From Trichomonas vaginalis G3 (lineage: Eukaryota > Parabasalia > Trichomonadida > Trichomonadidae): a stretch of 64,000 bases of DNA. The notes beneath the pieces are model-generated. The model worked only from the letters and a program-made list of their open reading frames with translations, searched no databases and was not told the DNA's origin. The translations under genes and the position numbers were made by a program. Of the stretch, positions 18,846-28,696 are shown piece by piece. Where the stretch lies: assembly GCF_026262505.1 (NCBI RefSeq), contig NC_067206.1:25435896-25499895 (forward strand), in the 5' to 3' direction. Position 1 is the first letter of the stretch, and each line of letters begins with the position of its first letter.

Positions 18846-19388
18846 CTATATATAGCTTCTTTTATAAAAGATAAAAAAATAAATTATTTTAAAATTAATG
18901 TTAATTTTTTTAATGTGTTTATAAATTATATTTTAATGCATCGTCTATATATAGATGTAACAAAAAAAGTCACAAAACCCGCACTCATATACTACTTTCA
19001 TTTTTTAACTTGATATCAATTTCTTCAACCAGACTGAGGCTATATCAATGACAGCCTTTTATTAGTTATCCTTTGCTTCTTTATTTGCTCCAAAACTGAT
19101 CTGAATTTACTGCATCAAGTTAAACTTTAGACACATAATTATCTTTATTAGCTCCAACTGAGACATGCCGGATTTTTATCAGCTATAGATCATACATTTA
19201 TAAAAATAATTGAAAGTTATCCTTTTTAAATTTTTTATTTCAATTTTTTTTCTCCAAATTCATTAAGCCAAAGTTTTGTCTCTCAAAAAGCTGTGGAAAA
19301 AGATCTGAGGTAGCTTTATATCATGAATTCTAACTAAGATTTATTAATGATAGATTTAATTTCTCTTTTTTATGAAAAATAATAGTGC
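18846..19388. other. Polinton right edge and spacer to host DNA
   Basis: AT-rich non-coding stretch. It includes the near-palindrome CATCGTCTATATATAGATG at 18,939-18,957. Base composition becomes less extreme from about 18,960, which is where I place the approximate element end. No terminal repeat can be confirmed because the left end of the element is not in the window. Confidence 0.4.
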
Positions 19389-19709
19389 TTATTTAATGTG
19401 GCAGAGCCAATATTGGTAAGCTGGAGTTTCGTAAGGGTGCGATTTCTTTAAAGCAGCAACAACATCTTGAATTTTGTCTCTAGTAACAACCATTTCAAGC
19501 TTGATTTCTTCAACATGTTCTACAATGTTTTGTTTACCAATGAATGGGTTAGATCCTTCAAGTGGGCGAAATTGGCCTGTACCTAGTGTTTGCCACATAC
19601 AGCAATCATAGTTACCAATACGTCCAGCTCCTGCTGCACATAAGGCTTCCTTTACTTGTTCAATTTGTGGAACAGGAACATAAGTTACAAAGCAATATGC
19701 TTCACCCAT
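19389..19709 (-). CDS. NIF3-type C-terminal domain protein
   Basis: A 106-residue protein from the ATG at 19,709. MGEAYCFVTYVPVPQIEQVK, then AGAGRIGNYDCCMWQTLGTG, QFRPLEGSNPFIGK, EEIKLEMVV and SHPYETPAYQYW match the stand-alone NIF3/YqfO insertion-type domain, a PII/CutA-like fold known as a short single-domain protein in bacteria. Full NIF3 proteins are about 260-370 residues with this domain inside, so this is the short form. Biochemical function is unknown; metal binding is likely in the wider family. TCACTT initiator-like sites at 19,724-19,714 just upstream support this start rather than the longer TTG frame. A bacterial origin by gene transfer is plausible. Confidence 0.75.
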   Translation of the reverse strand: MGEAYCFVTYVPVPQIEQVKEALCAAGAGRIGNYDCCMWQTLGTGQFRPLEGSNPFIGKQNIVEHVEEIKLEMVVTRDKIQDVVAALKKSHPYETPAYQYWLCHIK

Positions 19710-19713
19710 TTCA

Positions 19714-19724
19714 AAGTGAAGTGA
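19714..19724 (-). promoter_or_regulatory. Initiator-like element (TCACTT) of the NIF3-type gene
   Basis: On the - strand TCACTTCACTTTGAAATG runs into the start codon. Trichomonad initiators (TCA with transcription starting at the A, then pyrimidine and A/T) lie within about 5-20 bases of the ATG; this fits twice in overlap. Confidence 0.5.
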
Positions 19725-19848
19725 TATCAAATTAATAAGCTTTTCAGCCCAGTATACGAATATGTATCAACTCATAATCTTAATTTTCAAATCTATTCAT
19801 CCAAATGATCGGAATTTGATTCAAAATTGATGAAAATTTTAGGTATTG

Positions 19849-19854
19849 TCACTT
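19849..19854 (+). promoter_or_regulatory. Initiator-like element (TCACTT) of the PDI-like gene
   Basis: TCACTTTTTG lies 16 bases before the ATG at 19,871, the expected place for a trichomonad initiator. Confidence 0.5.
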
Positions 19855-19870
19855 TTTGTTTCTTTAAAAA

Positions 19871-21034
19871 ATGATTTCGATCCTTTTCCAAACAACATTT
19901 TCTTTATCTCATAAACTAACATCAGAAAATTATACATCTATTGTTCATAACGAAGGTCATATACCTGTTTTCTTGAAAGCTTGGGCATCTTGGTGTCCAC
20001 ATTGTAAAGAATTGGCTCCAATATGGGATGAACTTTCCAACAACACAGCATTTGAAAACAGAGTTATCTTTGCTGATATAGAATGCGAATCAAACAGAAA
20101 ATTATGTCAAACACTTTCTGGAGAGAATTTTCCAAGATTATATTGGATAGACCAAAATACAGACAATTCGTTATTTAAATATGAGGGCCCTAGGAACTTA
20201 GCTGACTTAGTTTCATTTGTTACAAAACAATTAAATTTCCCGTTATTACCTGCCAACGAAAATGAACTCGATGATATTGTTGCTAAAGCAAACAGATCAA
20301 CAACATTCGTTTTTACTATTGATCCTAATGATGATGTGTCTATTGGAGTCGCAAAACAATCGGTTTTGCCAGAAAGAAATTCATCATCAAGTTTCATTAT
20401 AATGGACGGCCCATCAGGCAGTAAACCACGTCTTACATGCTATTCTGGATCTAAAAACGTCACATTTGATTACAAAGGCCAATGGCTTGCTGACAGAATT
20501 AATCATTTCATTGCTCTTAAGACAATACGATTCCTTAGATACTTCGATGGTTACGTACTTAGATACTCTAACAACAGAGCAATCCGTGTCTTCACAGTCG
20601 TTACAAATTCATCTCAAGATGAAATCCCCGATTCAGCTCGCGAACAGGCTGTACAAGCATCAAATATGTTCATTGTTGCTAGAGAAGATTGTTACGGTGG
20701 CTCTTGGTTTTGCAGATATACCGATATTCATCCAGTTCCTGGCAAACCAACATTTGTCATCTACTCAGGCTTCGAAAAACTATTTTGGACATATAATGAA
20801 TCAGAAATTTTCTATGATTGGCTTGTTGATGTAAATTCAGATAAAATAAAAGGAAATGGACCTGGAACTGGCTGGCTTAACTTGATCAAGAAGCCATTTT
20901 ATGATGCTAAGATTGATGGAAGAGCACCACCATACCTAGTTTTTGTTGTTCCAATTGTATTTGTCATCCTTATTGTTATTATCTTTTGCGACATCACTGG
21001 ATTGAACGATGCTGCAAAAACAAAAACAGAATAA
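19871..21034 (+). CDS. Membrane-bound thioredoxin/protein disulfide isomerase-like protein
   Basis: A 387-residue secretory-pathway oxidoreductase that probably forms or shuffles disulfides in the ER. The N-terminus (MISILFQTTFSLSHK) is a short signal-like stretch. A thioredoxin domain follows (about residues 15-120) with active site WCPHC at residues 41-45, close to the CGHC of classical PDI. The middle is thioredoxin-fold-like without a second CxxC pair of that kind. A transmembrane helix (YLVFVVPIVFVILIVIIF) lies near residue 355. The tail ends KTKTE, a KxKxx-type COPI retrieval signal, so an ER type I membrane protein like TMX proteins is likely. TCACTT lies 16 bases before the ATG. Confidence 0.85.
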   Translation: MISILFQTTFSLSHKLTSENYTSIVHNEGHIPVFLKAWASWCPHCKELAPIWDELSNNTAFENRVIFADIECESNRKLCQTLSGENFPRLYWIDQNTDNSLFKYEGPRNLADLVSFVTKQLNFPLLPANENELDDIVAKANRSTTFVFTIDPNDDVSIGVAKQSVLPERNSSSSFIIMDGPSGSKPRLTCYSGSKNVTFDYKGQWLADRINHFIALKTIRFLRYFDGYVLRYSNNRAIRVFTVVTNSSQDEIPDSAREQAVQASNMFIVAREDCYGGSWFCRYTDIHPVPGKPTFVIYSGFEKLFWTYNESEIFYDWLVDVNSDKIKGNGPGTGWLNLIKKPFYDAKIDGRAPPYLVFVVPIVFVILIVIIFCDITGLNDAAKTKTE

Positions 21035-21236
21035 AGAATATAGAATATAATTGATTAAAAAATAATTAAAATATTTTAATGAAAATACAAACAATTAATT
21101 TATTGAATAAAATTAAACGTAGAATCATGTATCATTAAACACATTTGAAGGATTTCCTTCATATCTGTTCAGAAAACCTATACTAAAGAAATTTTCGATT
21201 TGAATTTCTCTTTGAGAAGTTGCATATCTTGTTTAG

Positions 21237-22127
21237 TTAATCTTCTTTTTCAAAGATACCTATATGACCATTTGTTGAACCTAGAGATATGGCTGTGAAT
21301 GGTTCATTGGCGGCTACATCAATTATTGGGCCTTCACCAAACTTAATTTTATCATCAAGCTTTCCTTCTTTTGTATCCCATATGAAACCTTCGCCTGTTT
21401 TCGATCCTGAGATTATCTTATAAATTGAGGAAGCAAAATGGCATTTAATTGGGCAATTTTCAATGATGGCACCTTCGTACATCTGGTATGCGTCTCCTGT
21501 GTTAGTGGTTTGTAATTTTATTCTGGATGAGCTATCTGCAACTAAAACTGCATGATTATCCCAGCTAAGTTCTATATGCATAATAGGTGAACCTATATCA
21601 TCCATAATAAGTTTGTTATTTCGAACGTCATACATTCTTAGCTTTCCATCGAGCGATGCAGTGAAAATTTCATATCTACTAGTTGAAACGGAAGTTATAG
21701 CATCTTTAGCATCTGAAAAGACACTCATAGGCGAATTACTGCTAATTCTGTTATCCCATGCTTGGACAGTTGAATCTGTTGAACCTGAAAATACAATTCC
21801 TAAATTTTTGCTGAGACAAACTGAGTTAATAGCACCATCATGGCATTTTAAACGTCTGATATCGGCTTGTCTTTCGACATCCCACCAAACTAAGGAGCGA
21901 TCAGTGCCTCCGCTTATCATTTGGGAGTCAGAGTTATTAGTTACGAAAGAGTTAACGGATCCCATGTGTCCTTTCATAGAAGCCACAAATTCATTATTAT
22001 CAATTTTCCATATTTGAATCACACCATCCTCACCAGATGAAATAATATGCTTATAGTCTTTACTATATTTAATTTGCGTTACACTTCCATCATGTGCAGT
22101 ATATTCATGCTTTAACTTCAGAGTCAT
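21237..22127 (-). CDS. WDR83 (MORG1)-like WD40 protein
   Basis: A 296-residue single seven-bladed beta-propeller. Repeats are visible at HDGSVTQIKYS, GHMGSVNSFVTN, CHDGAINSVCLS, DAKDAITSVSTS and onward, closing with WD or YD dipeptides (VWWDVERQ, RMYDVRNN, FIWDTKEG). The blade order and phrases such as LKCHDGAINSVC, FSGSTDSTVQAWDNR and GSPIMHIELS match WDR83/MORG1, a spliceosome-associated protein and MAPK scaffold in animals. Length fits (human about 315). Which of those roles exists in this organism cannot be seen. A TCATTT initiator-like site lies about 22 bases before the ATG. Confidence 0.8.
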   Translation of the reverse strand: MTLKLKHEYTAHDGSVTQIKYSKDYKHIISSGEDGVIQIWKIDNNEFVASMKGHMGSVNSFVTNNSDSQMISGGTDRSLVWWDVERQADIRRLKCHDGAINSVCLSKNLGIVFSGSTDSTVQAWDNRISSNSPMSVFSDAKDAITSVSTSRYEIFTASLDGKLRMYDVRNNKLIMDDIGSPIMHIELSWDNHAVLVADSSSRIKLQTTNTGDAYQMYEGAIIENCPIKCHFASSIYKIISGSKTGEGFIWDTKEGKLDDKIKFGEGPIIDVAANEPFTAISLGSTNGHIGIFEKED

Positions 22128-22661
22128 TCAAAATTCCAAAATAAAAATAAATGATCATTTATCGCTATCAGGATTTGTTTAGAATCCTATGTTGCTAAGG
22201 TAACTTAATCTAATTTTCTATGATCTTCTTTTTCAAGCATATGGAAGAATAATATGTTGTTTTGGAAACAAGATTAAATTTCATTATGCTGAAATCCATA
22301 TAAACCTTTAAACTAGATATAGAAAACCTTAATAAAAACCTTATGAATCTGCAGAAAGTCAAATGTACTGAAAAGAAGATCAAACAAATTTAAATCATAT
22401 TTGTTATAGGTTTTTGAGCTTAGATATCAATAATTTCAATTTTTTACAATGTTGTATGCGTCTTTAGGATAGCGTAGATATTCAAACGTTGAAAGTTCTT
22501 TTTGATATAGAATAAGATTCTATTTTTTTGATATAGAATAAAGCATAAACCAACCAAGTAATCTAATTAAATGTCTGCTGTATAAAATTTAAATGGAAAA
22601 ATAAAAAAAAGAGATTAATTTTTTCATAAAATCCAAGAAAAATTAATAATATTTTATTTCA
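22128..22661. other. Intergenic spacer, 534 bases
   Basis: AT-rich spacer between two - strand genes. The right part holds a repeated TTTTTGATATAGAATAA unit near 22,499-22,545. The left part holds a TCATTT initiator-like site for the WDR83-like gene at 22,149-22,154 (- strand). Nothing else is seen. Confidence 0.6.
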
Positions 22662-24815
22662 CTATATCTGATAAGCTGGCATATTGTGAAGAGAATTAAT
22701 AACAGAGAGTGGGATTGGTCTAGTACGACTCAACAAAGCAGAGAAATCAGCACCTCCAATGTTCGACAGATTCCTGACGAATGATATCCACATATCTTCA
22801 GGTATATCTGTAGTCTGAACATTTGGATCTCTAAAGCTGGCAATGACTCGAGGCAATATCGTCTTGTCAACTTTAGTGTGAATTTCCCAAAGCTCGTGGA
22901 AGAGCTGAGGCAATTCAATGTCCTCCAGCATCATTGGCGTGAAGTCTTTATATTCATTTGTCAACGCTGCTGAAGCTGCGACATTTGAAATCGCAATCTT
23001 AGTATTTTCATCAATACTAACAGTCTGTAAAAGGGAGATGGCAATGCCAATGAGGAGTTCGAACAATATACGGTTTGGCTGCTTGACTCCATTAATTAAT
23101 TTATCAATATCTTCTGTGCTAAATACGATTGGGTATGCAACTGAATGCTTACCTGGCTCCATCATGATATCAAATACAATTCTGAATTTATATTTGTAAT
23201 CTACCGCTAAATAAGATTCGACATCTCCAACTAACCTCTCTAGAGAGGTAGCGAACGGTTCTATGTCGAACTCTCTGGCCGCTTTGGTTGGCATTGTAAC
23301 TATCGCGTTCTTTGTCTCGATTTCGCACCATGGTATATCGATATCTTTTGTTTTCTGCCACATATCTGTTCCGATTACGTAGTGCGGTGCTTGTGCGAAA
23401 CCTTTAAGCTTAACGTGAACGTTGTAGTCAACAATGTCCTTGTCATCGTCGATCATCAGATAAACTAATCCTCCGAACGGCGAACCGACCTTTGTTTTGT
23501 TAGAAACAATGGCTTCTGTAATAATTGTTGATGGCCAGCGGTCCCATGGAAGCGGCCTTGTTAAGTTTTTCTCCGTATGGCAGCCAATTTGAATAAATGA
23601 GTTCATTGGAGCGTCGTCTATGTCGATTTCCGCGATAACTCCGGCTGGAAGCCAAAGTCCAGTCGACGTCCACTCTTGTGTGTTGATGACCATGTCCAAC
23701 TCGAAATCTTTTAATTCGACATCTCCGGTTGGGCCGGGGAAAATTTCATATCCTTCGACCGGACGCATCAACTCGAGAGGAAGTTTCTGTAAGATGTCTA
23801 AAATTAGCATGGCTACGATGGATTGTTGGACTATTTGGAATAATTTGTTATCTTTTATGTAATTTGTACGCTTTAAGTAGTTCCAAGAAGTCTCAAGGAG
23901 TTCTGTAAGTTGTGGAGTATTTTCGTCTCCACCTGCGAGGACGTAAATTCGAAGATTTGTGACCAAATCATCCAGAATGTACTGGCCAATGTCATCTGAC
24001 TGTAATGTTGTGATGTATTTTTTGCTCATTTCTGAAAATGTATGTTCTTTTGCCATTTCATAATTTTGTCCGATTTCAATGGATTCTCCGTCATCACCGT
24101 TAATTAGATTTGTAAATCTGATACCGAATTTGAGCAAGAAATCGTTGATACTGATTGATTCTTGTATTGGATTATAGAATACTATCAAACCGTTACCGTC
24201 GTCAACAACGTATTTATATAACTTGTCTGCTTCTTCTGGTTTAAGCTCGTAACTTGTGTTTAAAACTATAATTGAGTAATGCGATAGATTGGTGGGAAAA
24301 TCACCGCTTTCGATGAAAAGTCCCATAGCCTCAAATGAACTTTTGTAATTTCTCATATCATTTCGGCTGAAACCTATACAGAATGTTTGAGCGAACGTTC
24401 CTTGCCCTCCAGCAAGTACATGCGATAAATTTTTGAATAACATTGTAGTTTCGAATGCTTGAAAATTTTGTTGAGAAAGAAAGTCTATACATGAAATGCA
24501 GGCTAATTGACCATTTCCTTTTAACGAGCATGAAATAATAGGCAAGCGTATGTCTGCTATGTCTGGTTCTTCGAGCTTGAAAACGGCACTGACAATTGGA
24601 AATGCTGTATCACCAACGCACACCTGAGGAACAAGCTCAGGCGGGTTTGCAATTAAACGAATACCATTTGTTACTGCATGGAAAAATTGTTTTTTAGTAA
24701 GTTTTTCTGTGCTGTGATCTCGCATTCCTGGACGATTCTGAGGGAAAGTCTGTCCATTTCTTTGAGGCCTGTCTTTCTTCTGTACAACCCTGGGCGATGA
24801 TTGAACACAACCCAT
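22662..24815 (-). CDS. TCAF / M60-like protein with lipidation-type N-terminus
   Basis: A 717-residue protein when started at the ATG of MGCVQSSPRVV; the frame extends further upstream but this start gives an N-myristoylation plus palmitoylation signal (Gly2, Cys3), as in peripheral plasma-membrane proteins. The first half has a glutamine-amidotransferase-like/jelly-roll N-terminal region (about residues 80-330). The second half shows the M60-like pattern STGLWLPAGVIAEIDIDD, FIQIGCHT, WDRWPSTI, PFGGLVYL and IPWCEIET. This order matches TRPM8-channel-associated factors and related M60-like proteins. At the expected metallopeptidase site the sequence is FHELWEIH, so the HExxH motif is not kept and catalysis is doubtful. 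A membrane-linked scaffold role is the likelier reading. Confidence 0.7.
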   Translation of the reverse strand: MGCVQSSPRVVQKKDRPQRNGQTFPQNRPGMRDHSTEKLTKKQFFHAVTNGIRLIANPPELVPQVCVGDTAFPIVSAVFKLEEPDIADIRLPIISCSLKGNGQLACISCIDFLSQQNFQAFETTMLFKNLSHVLAGGQGTFAQTFCIGFSRNDMRNYKSSFEAMGLFIESGDFPTNLSHYSIIVLNTSYELKPEEADKLYKYVVDDGNGLIVFYNPIQESISINDFLLKFGIRFTNLINGDDGESIEIGQNYEMAKEHTFSEMSKKYITTLQSDDIGQYILDDLVTNLRIYVLAGGDENTPQLTELLETSWNYLKRTNYIKDNKLFQIVQQSIVAMLILDILQKLPLELMRPVEGYEIFPGPTGDVELKDFELDMVINTQEWTSTGLWLPAGVIAEIDIDDAPMNSFIQIGCHTEKNLTRPLPWDRWPSTIITEAIVSNKTKVGSPFGGLVYLMIDDDKDIVDYNVHVKLKGFAQAPHYVIGTDMWQKTKDIDIPWCEIETKNAIVTMPTKAAREFDIEPFATSLERLVGDVESYLAVDYKYKFRIVFDIMMEPGKHSVAYPIVFSTEDIDKLINGVKQPNRILFELLIGIAISLLQTVSIDENTKIAISNVAASAALTNEYKDFTPMMLEDIELPQLFHELWEIHTKVDKTILPRVIASFRDPNVQTTDIPEDMWISFVRNLSNIGGADFSALLSRTRPIPLSVINSLHNMPAYQI

Positions 24816-25988
24816 TGTTATCACAGCTCTATTCAAATAATTCTTTTTTCCTCTCAAATTAGGCGATGTAAACCCGACAAAAACGTGTTTTTTTAGGGGA
24901 AAAAAGTGAATATTTCATGAAAATAAATAGTAAAATGGATATAGAATAGGAAATAGATTGCATATGTGAAATCATTTTCCGGGAAAGACATGTTAACAAA
25001 CCTAAAAACGAACAAAATTTACAAAAATTCGTTTTTTCGTGATTGAAGCAATCTCTTCAAAAATACTGCTTAAATACGCATAAACATCAATTGCCAATTT
25101 TTCAAATTCGAGTTTAAAAACCGATCATTCAAAAGTTAAAATAAATTTTGATATGAAAAGGTCGCCCACATATAACTAATTATTTAATTATTTAAATCAT
25201 AAAAGTTTATTTCAATCCAATTCAAAAAGTCGATGTAAAAGTGCTTATGAGATATTTAATGTATCAATTTTCATTAATTCATTAAATAAACATAAAAATT
25301 TTGTTGTTTGTAAAATATGCAGAAAAATTCAATTTAGAATTTTAAATTTGTATTATTTAGTGGAGGTTAATTCTATCTTTTGACTTTGAGAGGGATTGAA
25401 AATTTTGTGTGTAATTTTCATAACATTGTGTTTATTCTCAATCACTTTACATGATAATGAATGCTTGCCTTGAGGGCAATATCATGCAATTTAGGGTTCA
25501 ATTAAAAATCTAATATAGTGGTAGTATTTGTTTTTTTAATTTGTTTACTTTTTGGGTTCGATATTTTCGTTTTAGTCTTGAATGCTGACATCAAGATGTT
25601 GCAACAGATACAACTGATAGATATGTTGTTAGTTGGCTTATTTTTATGATCTAGCTTAAAAGATAATATTCATATTTTATTAACTCATACCATAAGCATT
25701 CCTTCATATGAAAGCACGTTATATTAACTGTACTCATTTATTTTAGTCTTTCATTAATGCGGCATCAATAGAATATTGATTCTTCAATTAATTCAATAGT
25801 AAAATAATCAATAAATGTTGTTGAAATATTTAGAAATTAGTTATTAATATATTGAGTTGTTAGTAAGCTAACTCATTTGTTATAATATATTTAGCATTCT
25901 TGAGAGAGCCTTCAAATAATAATGTAAAAATGGAATACATGGTTTACTTCGGAATGTAATGACTAATAAGAAGATCTTTTTAGAGTTT
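24816..25988. other. Intergenic spacer, about 1.17 kb
   Basis: AT-rich sequence (well over 70% A+T by eye) between two - strand genes. I find no open frame of note, no terminal repeats and no RNA gene. Confidence 0.6.
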
Positions 25989-26546
25989 CTAAAAATTTTT
26001 TACAGGATTATCCTTTTCCAAGTCACGGTAATTATAGACTACTGGTGGAAGCCTTGGATCCGCATGGAAAATCCTGACATAAGAATTGATATCATCCGTG
26101 AATTGAATTTTTTTGGAAAATTTTGTTAAAAATGAAATGACTGGTTCTGGTGTATTAAATTCTGGTTGCATCAGCAATTTCAAGATTAACTTTTCGAGAA
26201 CAATTCCAAGGGATGAAGCGTAGGCTTCGGTGTATGTATAATCGCAAAGGTCTTGATAACGAAATACTGCGCATATTGCACGACGTGCTATGAAATCAAA
26301 TTCATCTTCAGGAAGTTCAATTCCTTTAGTGAATGCTAAGAAATTGAAAGGAAATATAAGATACATTCCTTCGTATTCGGTTTCCTCTGGATATTTAATG
26401 GTATGCAAAAAATCTTCTACGTATTTTGGGAATTTAATAATGTACAATCTGTTCTTGGGGTTTAATTGTAGATAATCTTCAAATTCATCTTTTGAATCAT
26501 TCTTGAGAAGCCTGAATATGTATAAGAATTTACTATGTGAACTCAA
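25989..26546 (-). CDS. Unknown protein, start codon unclear
   Basis: A 185-residue open frame (FLYIFRLLKNDSKDEFEDYL, GMYLIFPFNFLAFTKGIELP, FDFIARRAICAVFRYQDLCD). It looks genuinely coding and mainly helical, but I recognise no family. The first in-frame ATG is about 60 residues in; the upstream end begins at a TTG, and no in-frame ATG precedes it before the frame closes. It may therefore start at the internal Met, have an upstream exon, or be a 5'-truncated gene copy. A different-frame ATG lies nine bases before the TTG. It stands alone in a 2.5 kb gene-poor interval. Confidence 0.45.
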   Translation of the reverse strand: MSSHSKFLYIFRLLKNDSKDEFEDYLQLNPKNRLYIIKFPKYVEDFLHTIKYPEETEYEGMYLIFPFNFLAFTKGIELPEDEFDFIARRAICAVFRYQDLCDYTYTEAYASSLGIVLEKLILKLLMQPEFNTPEPVISFLTKFSKKIQFTDDINSYVRIFHADPRLPPVVYNYRDLEKDNPVKNF

Positions 26547-27417
26547 TTTTGTGCATAAAAAATGAAGAATCGCCTTTAATGGGAGAAAGATTAGAATCTC
26601 AAAAATTTGACGATTTTGTTTCTGACATGTAAACCATCTTTTACTAAATAAAATAGTACCCTAACTAAAAGATCATGCGTTTCACACTCGTATAGTCTCA
26701 GAAATGCTTTTACCTTAAGTAATGTAATTATGTTTCCTCATTTATGCATCAGAATTCTGCTTTTAGTCAAATTTATTCTTAAATACATCACTTACTTGAA
26801 TACTCATTCCCCAAAGGGTATCTGTTGTTTTGATTATTGTTTGATAAAGTTATATCAAAAGTTATGTATCAAATTTAAAATTATATATAGGTGTTAGAAA
26901 TTTTATTAAATCGAGATTGAGTCTATGACTCAAGTTGTATTCTTATTATATTCCAAGCTGACAATTAGATATGTATGCATAAAGTACTAGAATTGAGATT
27001 TTCAAATTTTATTCTTTGCTTTTGAGAGATAAAAGTAATCAAAACCAAGATCTTGAAGTTAACAAAGCAAGTTCATCTCATGATTTGAATGATTCTATGT
27101 TTATTAATTCCGACAATGTGCGAACATTGTTTCGGATAAATTATTGAAAATTCTTTACAACTATCGATTTTAATATTAATAAAAAATGGATGTCCATAGT
27201 TTGTACATTTTTTGAATCTTCGATGAGTTGAATCATGGGTGGTCGCATTTTCAGAAACGATCGACTTCTTATCTACACTAATTCAAAAAAATTACAAATT
27301 TTTAATTCTTTAATAATGTATATTAAATGTGAATTGATTTGAAAAAAAATATTCTATGAATGATCTCAATTATAATTTGAAAAAGTCGAAAAGTGGCCAG
27401 ATATAGCATTTTCTACG
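26547..27417. other. Intergenic spacer, about 0.87 kb
   Basis: AT-rich spacer between divergently oriented genes. The end next to the mutase gene (TAGCATTTTCTACG before the ATG) is the presumed promoter. No repeat or RNA gene is seen. Confidence 0.55.
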
Positions 27418-28173
27418 ATGGCTGCTAAGTACACTATCGTCCTCCTCCGCCACGGTGAGTCCGAATGGAACCTTGAGAACAAGTTCACAGGCTGGTACGA
27501 CTGCGACCTTTCTGCTAAGGGCCGTGAAGAGGCTAAGTCTGCTGGTGAAGTCCTTAAGGCTGAAGGATTCACATTCGATATCGCTTTCACATCCGTCCTT
27601 AAGCGTGCTATCCGCACACTTTGGATCACACTCGATGGCATGAACTTAATGCACATCCCAGTCATCCGCTCATGGCGTCTTAACGAGCGCCACTACGGTG
27701 CTCTCCAGGGCCTCAACAAGGCTGATACAGCTAAGAAGTACGGTATCGAGAAAGTCACAGAATGGCGCCGTGCTTTCGCTATCCCACCACCACCACTTGA
27801 GAAGGATTCTCCATACTACCCAGGCAACGATCCACGCTACAAGGATCTCGACCCAGCTTGCCTTCCACTTCATGAGTCCCTCAAGACAACAATCGAGCGT
27901 GTTCTTCCATTCTGGTTCGACCAAATCGTCCCAGCCATCAAGTCTGGCAAGAAGGTCATCATCGCTGCTCACGGCAACTCCCTCCGTGCCCTCGTCAAGT
28001 ATCTTGACAACATGTCCGAGGATGAGATCGTTGCTCTCAACATCCCAACAGCTGTTCCACTTGTTTACGAACTCGATGAGAACCTCCGCCCAGTTTCCCA
28101 CCGCTACCTCGGTGATCAGGAGAAGATCCCTGCCGCTATCAACGCCGTTGCTAACCAGACAAAGGGCAAATAA
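27418..28173 (+). CDS. gpmA: 2,3-bisphosphoglycerate-dependent phosphoglycerate mutase
   Basis: Converts 3-phosphoglycerate to 2-phosphoglycerate in cytosolic glycolysis. The 251-residue protein has the phosphohistidine motif [10 protein letters not shown] (residues 9-18, His11), [29 protein letters not shown], the [16 protein letters not shown] signature with its catalytic Glu, and the second His in [12 protein letters not shown]. Length and motifs are those of cofactor-dependent mutases of the bacterial GpmA type. The coding sequence is far richer in G+C, especially at third codon positions (CTC, ATC, AAG, GGC), than its neighbours. That is the bias expected of a highly expressed glycolytic gene in trichomonads. 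Confidence 0.97.
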   Translation: MAAKYTIVLLRHGESEWNLENKFTGWYDCDLSAKGREEAKSAGEVLKAEGFTFDIAFTSVLKRAIRTLWITLDGMNLMHIPVIRSWRLNERHYGALQGLNKADTAKKYGIEKVTEWRRAFAIPPPPLEKDSPYYPGNDPRYKDLDPACLPLHESLKTTIERVLPFWFDQIVPAIKSGKKVIIAAHGNSLRALVKYLDNMSEDEIVALNIPTAVPLVYELDENLRPVSHRYLGDQEKIPAAINAVANQTKGK

Positions 28174-28696
28174 ATAATTGGTCATGATTTATTCTTATAC
28201 TAATTAATACTCCTTTTTTAATATTTTTTTAAAAAAATCATTGCATTTGATTTGTAAATTCTCGTATTTTGTTTATTTGATGTATCTTTTCTTAAACACT
28301 ATGGCATATGTTTACTAAATTATGCGTCCACAACCATTTACTTTGAATATAAAGGATTGATCACTTTAATGATATATATTATAATATGAATCTATATGAA
28401 TCAGTGTATAATAAGTGCATTTATATTGAATGAAATCAAAGCCACATTCATGAAAAGGTGATAGAATTTTTATTACTAAAGCATAAATTAAATGGAAGGC
28501 CACTGATTCTGCTATTACAGGATTTGATAAGTGATTGTATGGAAACTGTAGTTGTTGTTGAGAGAAATAAAATGAAAATTCATGAAATTTAATATGAAAT
28601 AAACAAAACATTTAGTATGGTGTGAAATGAAATAAATTAAACGCGCATTTCACAATTAAAATAATACAATAATAAATAAACAAAATAAATAATTTT
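28174..28696. other. Intergenic spacer between convergent genes, 523 bases
   Basis: AT-rich 3' flank shared by the mutase gene and the TOR-like gene. A T-run and A-run follow the mutase stop. Only short chance frames are present. Confidence 0.55.

Larger units (their letters stand above)
1..18960. mobile_element. Polinton/Maverick element, right part, broken
   Basis: This is a large self-synthesising DNA transposon of the Polinton/Maverick family. The sequence shows its signature set: protein-primed type family B DNA polymerase, retrovirus-like integrase, primase plus SF3 helicase, A32/FtsK-type packaging ATPase and capsid-candidate genes. Replication genes run on the + strand and most virion-type genes on the - strand, meeting in a non-coding hub at 8.3-9.2 kb. 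The left end is outside the window, so terminal repeats cannot be compared. The right end is placed only roughly, after the last element gene and before the host gene at 19.4 kb. It is a fossil with several breaks, mostly in the polymerase, integrase and capsid areas. Many other frames stay open, so it is probably a fairly recent arrival by fossil standards. Confidence 0.9.

Noticed and set aside
27670-28185. 171-residue frame opposite the mutase gene and a 159-residue frame on its strand
   Set aside because: Shadows created by the strong codon bias of the mutase; neither shows family motifs.
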